Shown: positions 62,059 to 64,000 of the stretch, one piece after another
Numbering within the stretch: the stretch's first letter is position 1
How the letters are laid out: each line of letters starts with the position of its first letter
Assembly (NCBI RefSeq): GCF_900116385.1
Contig: NZ_FPCI01000001.1
Location: 186,001-250,000 of the forward strand
Reading direction: 5' to 3'
Length of the DNA stretch: 64,000 nucleotides
Source of the DNA: Pseudoxanthomonas sp. YR558
GTDB taxonomy: Bacteria > Pseudomonadota > Gammaproteobacteria > Xanthomonadales > Xanthomonadaceae
Made by a program: the position numbers and the translations under genes
Notes under the pieces: generated by a model
Database searches by the model: none
What the model was told of the DNA's origin: nothing
Seen by the model: the letters and a program-made list of their open reading frames with translations, nothing else

Positions 62059-62463
62059 TTACTTGACGGTGGAAAGGAATGCGGCGATGTCGGCGATGTC
62101 CTGGTCGCTGAAGCTCTGCGCCTGGGCCTGCATCGTGGGGTGCTTGCGGTTGCCGTTGCGGTACTCGGTCAGCGCATTGGCCAGGTAATCGGCAGACTGG
62201 CCGCCGATCCGCGGCACGTGGAAGTTCGGGTACGCGTTCTTGTAGCCCTCGATGCCGTGGCAGCCCTGGCAGGTGTAGGTCAGGGTGCGACCGGTGTCCG
62301 GGTTGCCGACCAGCGGCTTCGGCGTAGCGGCGGCGGGAGCCGCGGCAGGCGCCGCAGCATCGACCGGGGCCGGCGTGGCCGGGGTTTCCTGTTGGGCGGT
62401 CAGGGCGGCCAGCGGGAGGGCGGCCAAGGCAAGGCAAGCGGCGAGCGGCAGCAGTCGCATCAT
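62059..62463 (-). CDS. Exported monohaem cytochrome c
   Basis: This is a 134-residue exported cytochrome: signal peptide (LPLAACLALAALPLAALTA), Ala/Pro linker, haem motif near C64-QGCH68 and a Met in HPTMQAQAQSFSDQD. The core (IGGQSADYLANALTEYRNGNRKH) is related to cytochrome c4 halves and to the lipoprotein cytochrome 7 bases downstream, so the pair may act as a split c4. ATG 62463 or 62460 (MM); GAG before it fits the second better. Confidence 0.9.
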   Translation of the reverse strand: MMRLLPLAACLALAALPLAALTAQQETPATPAPVDAAAPAAAPAAATPKPLVGNPDTGRTLTYTCQGCHGIEGYKNAYPNFHVPRIGGQSADYLANALTEYRNGNRKHPTMQAQAQSFSDQDIADIAAFLSTVK

Positions 62464-62831
62464 TCTCGGGAAACTCTCAGGTTGCGCGCGCCGCGTACCA
62501 CCGCGGCGCTTGGCTGAACGCAAGTATAGCCTGCGACCGAATGTCGCGCACAGGCGCGGCAGGCCACCGCATGTCCGCGAAGCGTGCTCCCGCCGCCGGA
62601 CGGCTTCCGTCTTCGGTACGCGGATGACGTTGCGGATGGAGAATGCGGCCGCGCGTTGTCCGGCATCGCGCGCGGTCGGCGAAGCAACCTTCCATCGCCT
62701 CCGCGCATCGAATGCCGGAGCCCCGAACACGATGCCCGACGCAAGTCACCATGACCTTCGGCGCATGGAAGTTGTTCAGGGGTGATATACCTTCATACAA
62801 CACCACCACAACACCACCACGGTACCACCCC
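62464..62831. promoter_or_regulatory. Divergent control region of the cytochrome and RND efflux genes
   Basis: No gene is supported in these 368 bases. Plus strand: TTGTTC at 62772-62777 and CATACA at 62794-62799 (16-base gap) are a weak promoter candidate for the RND operon. Just after it lies an 11-base tandem repeat (ACAACACCACC at 62797-62807 and 62808-62818, and a third degenerate copy) that could be an operator or leader element. Confidence 0.35.
62797..62829 (+). repeat. 11-base tandem repeat in the RND leader
   Basis: ACAACACCACC occurs at 62797-62807 and 62808-62818, followed by the degenerate copy ACGGTACCACC at 62819-62829. It ends two bases before the RND adaptor start codon, so it lies in the leader of that gene. 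Confidence 0.6.
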
Positions 62832-63974
62832 ATGTCCCGACCCAGCCCCCTTTCCGGCCGTCCCTACCTGCGCCTGGCCCTGGTGCCTGTCCTGTGCAGC
62901 CTGCTGGTTCTGACCGCCTGCAAGGGCGGCGGCCCGACCCCGGAGGCCCAGGCCAAGAACGGCGAGGCCCCGAAAGAGCCCGATGCGGTGCCGGTCGAGG
63001 TCGCCAAGGCTACCCATCGCCCGGTCGCGGCCAGCTATAGCGGCACCGCGGCGCTGGAGGCGCTGGGCGAGTCCCAGGTCGTCGCCAAGACCTCCGGCGT
63101 GGCGCTGGCCGTCCTGGTGGAAGAAGGGCAGGTGGTGCGTGCCGGCCAGGCGCTGGTCCGGTTGGACCCCGATCGCCTCCGTTTGCAGGTGGCGCAAGCC
63201 GAAGCCCAGATGCGCAAGCTGGAGAACAACTACCGCCGCGCGCAACAGTTGGTCGAACAGCAGATGATCAGCGCCAACGACGTCGACCAGATCAAGTACG
63301 ACCTGGAGAACGCGCGTGCCGTCTATCGCGCCGCCGCACTGGAACTGTCGTACACCACGGTCACCGCGCCGATCTCCGGCGTGGTCGCCTCGCGCTCGAT
63401 CAAGACGGGCAACTTCGTCCAGATCAACACGCCGATCATCCGCGTCGTCGACCAGTCGCGCCTGGAAGCCACGCTCAACGTGCCCGAACGCGAGCTCTCC
63501 ACGCTGAAGGCCGGCCAACCGGTCGCGCTGGCGGTCGACGCGTTGCGTGGCAAGGTGTTCCAGGGCACTGTCGACCGCATCGCGCCGGTCGTCGATGCAG
63601 GCAGCGGCACGTTCCGCGTGGTGTGCTCGTTCGCCAGCGACGGCGTGCTGCAGCCGGGCATGTTCGGCCGCATCAAGATCGATTACGACCAGCGCGCGGA
63701 CGCGCTGGTGGTGCCGCGCGTCGCACTGCTCGACGATGGCGACCCGGCGGTCTACGCGGTGCGTAGCGGCAAGGCGACGCGCGTGCCGGTCAAGCTGGGC
63801 TATGTGGATGGCGAGTGGATCGAAGTGCGCGAAGGCCTCAAGGCCGGCGACCAGGTCGTGACCGCCGGCAAGGTGGCACTGCGTGAAGGCAGCACGGTGC
63901 AGGTGATCGGCGCCGAGCCGGCCAAGGTGGCCGCCAAGGCCGACGCCGACAAGACCGCCGGAACCAAGCAATGA
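62832..63974 (+). CDS. RND efflux periplasmic adaptor lipoprotein (membrane fusion protein)
   Basis: This is a 380-residue lipoprotein: lipobox LTAC near residue 30, lipoyl half (AALEALGESQVVAKTSGVALAVL), coiled-coil hairpin (VAQAEAQMRKLENNYRRAQQLVEQQM) and beta-barrel (SGVVASRSIKTGNFVQINTPI...), the layout of AcrA/MexA-type adaptors. It links an inner-membrane pump to an outer-membrane factor. The stop overlaps ATG of the next gene (ATGA), presumably the pump. The leader holds an 11-base tandem repeat. Confidence 0.93.
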   Translation: MSRPSPLSGRPYLRLALVPVLCSLLVLTACKGGGPTPEAQAKNGEAPKEPDAVPVEVAKATHRPVAASYSGTAALEALGESQVVAKTSGVALAVLVEEGQVVRAGQALVRLDPDRLRLQVAQAEAQMRKLENNYRRAQQLVEQQMISANDVDQIKYDLENARAVYRAAALELSYTTVTAPISGVVASRSIKTGNFVQINTPIIRVVDQSRLEATLNVPERELSTLKAGQPVALAVDALRGKVFQGTVDRIAPVVDAGSGTFRVVCSFASDGVLQPGMFGRIKIDYDQRADALVVPRVALLDDGDPAVYAVRSGKATRVPVKLGYVDGEWIEVREGLKAGDQVVTAGKVALREGSTVQVIGAEPAKVAAKADADKTAGTKQ

Positions 63975-64000
63975 GCGCGCCCGGCCACGCACCCGGGGAG
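63971..64000 (+). CDS. Start of a probable RND efflux pump gene (partial)
   Basis: Only ten codons (MSAPGHAPGE) are visible before the right edge. The ATG overlaps the adaptor stop as ATGA. The adaptor-pump order of RND operons makes an inner-membrane transporter the likely product, but the visible residues are not diagnostic. Confidence 0.4.
   Translation, partial: MSAPGHAPGE

Overview
The window is GC-rich chromosomal DNA from a gammaproteobacterium of the Xanthomonas/Lysobacter family, most likely Pseudoxanthomonas or a close relative. This is judged from family-typical genes: an FFLEELY-motif protein, a transmembrane repetitive protein, phasin and PHA_gran_rgn proteins, a GgpPS-type osmolyte enzyme, msrPQ, serC-pheA-aroA and rne/rluC. 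I see no insertion sequence, prophage or CRISPR array. Genes are dense on both strands, and many pairs overlap by 1-4 bases.

Region 1 (1-7.7 kb, minus strand) is a late flagellar cluster: four tandem flagellin genes, then fliD, fliS and a FliT-like gene cut by the window edge. Clear sigma-28 promoters lie before the first flagellin and before fliD, and a strong terminator separates the two units.

Region 2 (7.9-20 kb) is rich in lipid and storage-granule genes. It has two basic-tailed phasins, a PHA_gran_rgn protein, a patatin lipase, an acyl-CoA-binding protein coupled to a TetR regulator, and a divergent 662-residue two-domain fatty acyl-CoA reductase that closely resembles the Marinobacter wax-ester enzyme. 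No PHA synthase or wax synthase lies in the window. A truncated haemoglobin, a membrane Mrr-like nuclease, a WYL regulator, a GFA protein and an FHA protein are interspersed.

Region 3 (20-31.4 kb) is mostly housekeeping: msrPQ, serC-pheA-aroA (with a REPIN-like palindrome between serC and pheA), two TonB-like proteins, serS, an AlkD-like protein, azoR with a divergent LysR regulator, and tRNA-Ser(TGA).

Region 4 (31.6-42 kb) is accessory: a large serine hydrolase coupled to an alpha/beta hydrolase, a GAF sensor kinase/response regulator pair, a dihaem cytochrome c, a DUF5694-like protein, small envelope proteins and a second beta-lactamase-fold hydrolase. A GTAG-headed palindromic repeat lies here.

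Region 5 (42-53.4 kb) has a propeller-type hybrid-membrane sensor kinase without an adjacent regulator, the bifunctional glucosylglycerol-phosphate synthase/phosphatase ggpPS, an ICL/PEPM enzyme, a FUSC transporter, an M28 peptidase and a GacA/UvrY-like regulator.

Region 6 (53.4-64 kb) contains rne and rluC (divergent), phhB with a TonB-domain lipoprotein and DUF1761 protein, nfuA, a transmembrane repetitive protein, two monohaem c-type cytochromes, and the start of an RND efflux operon that runs off the right edge.
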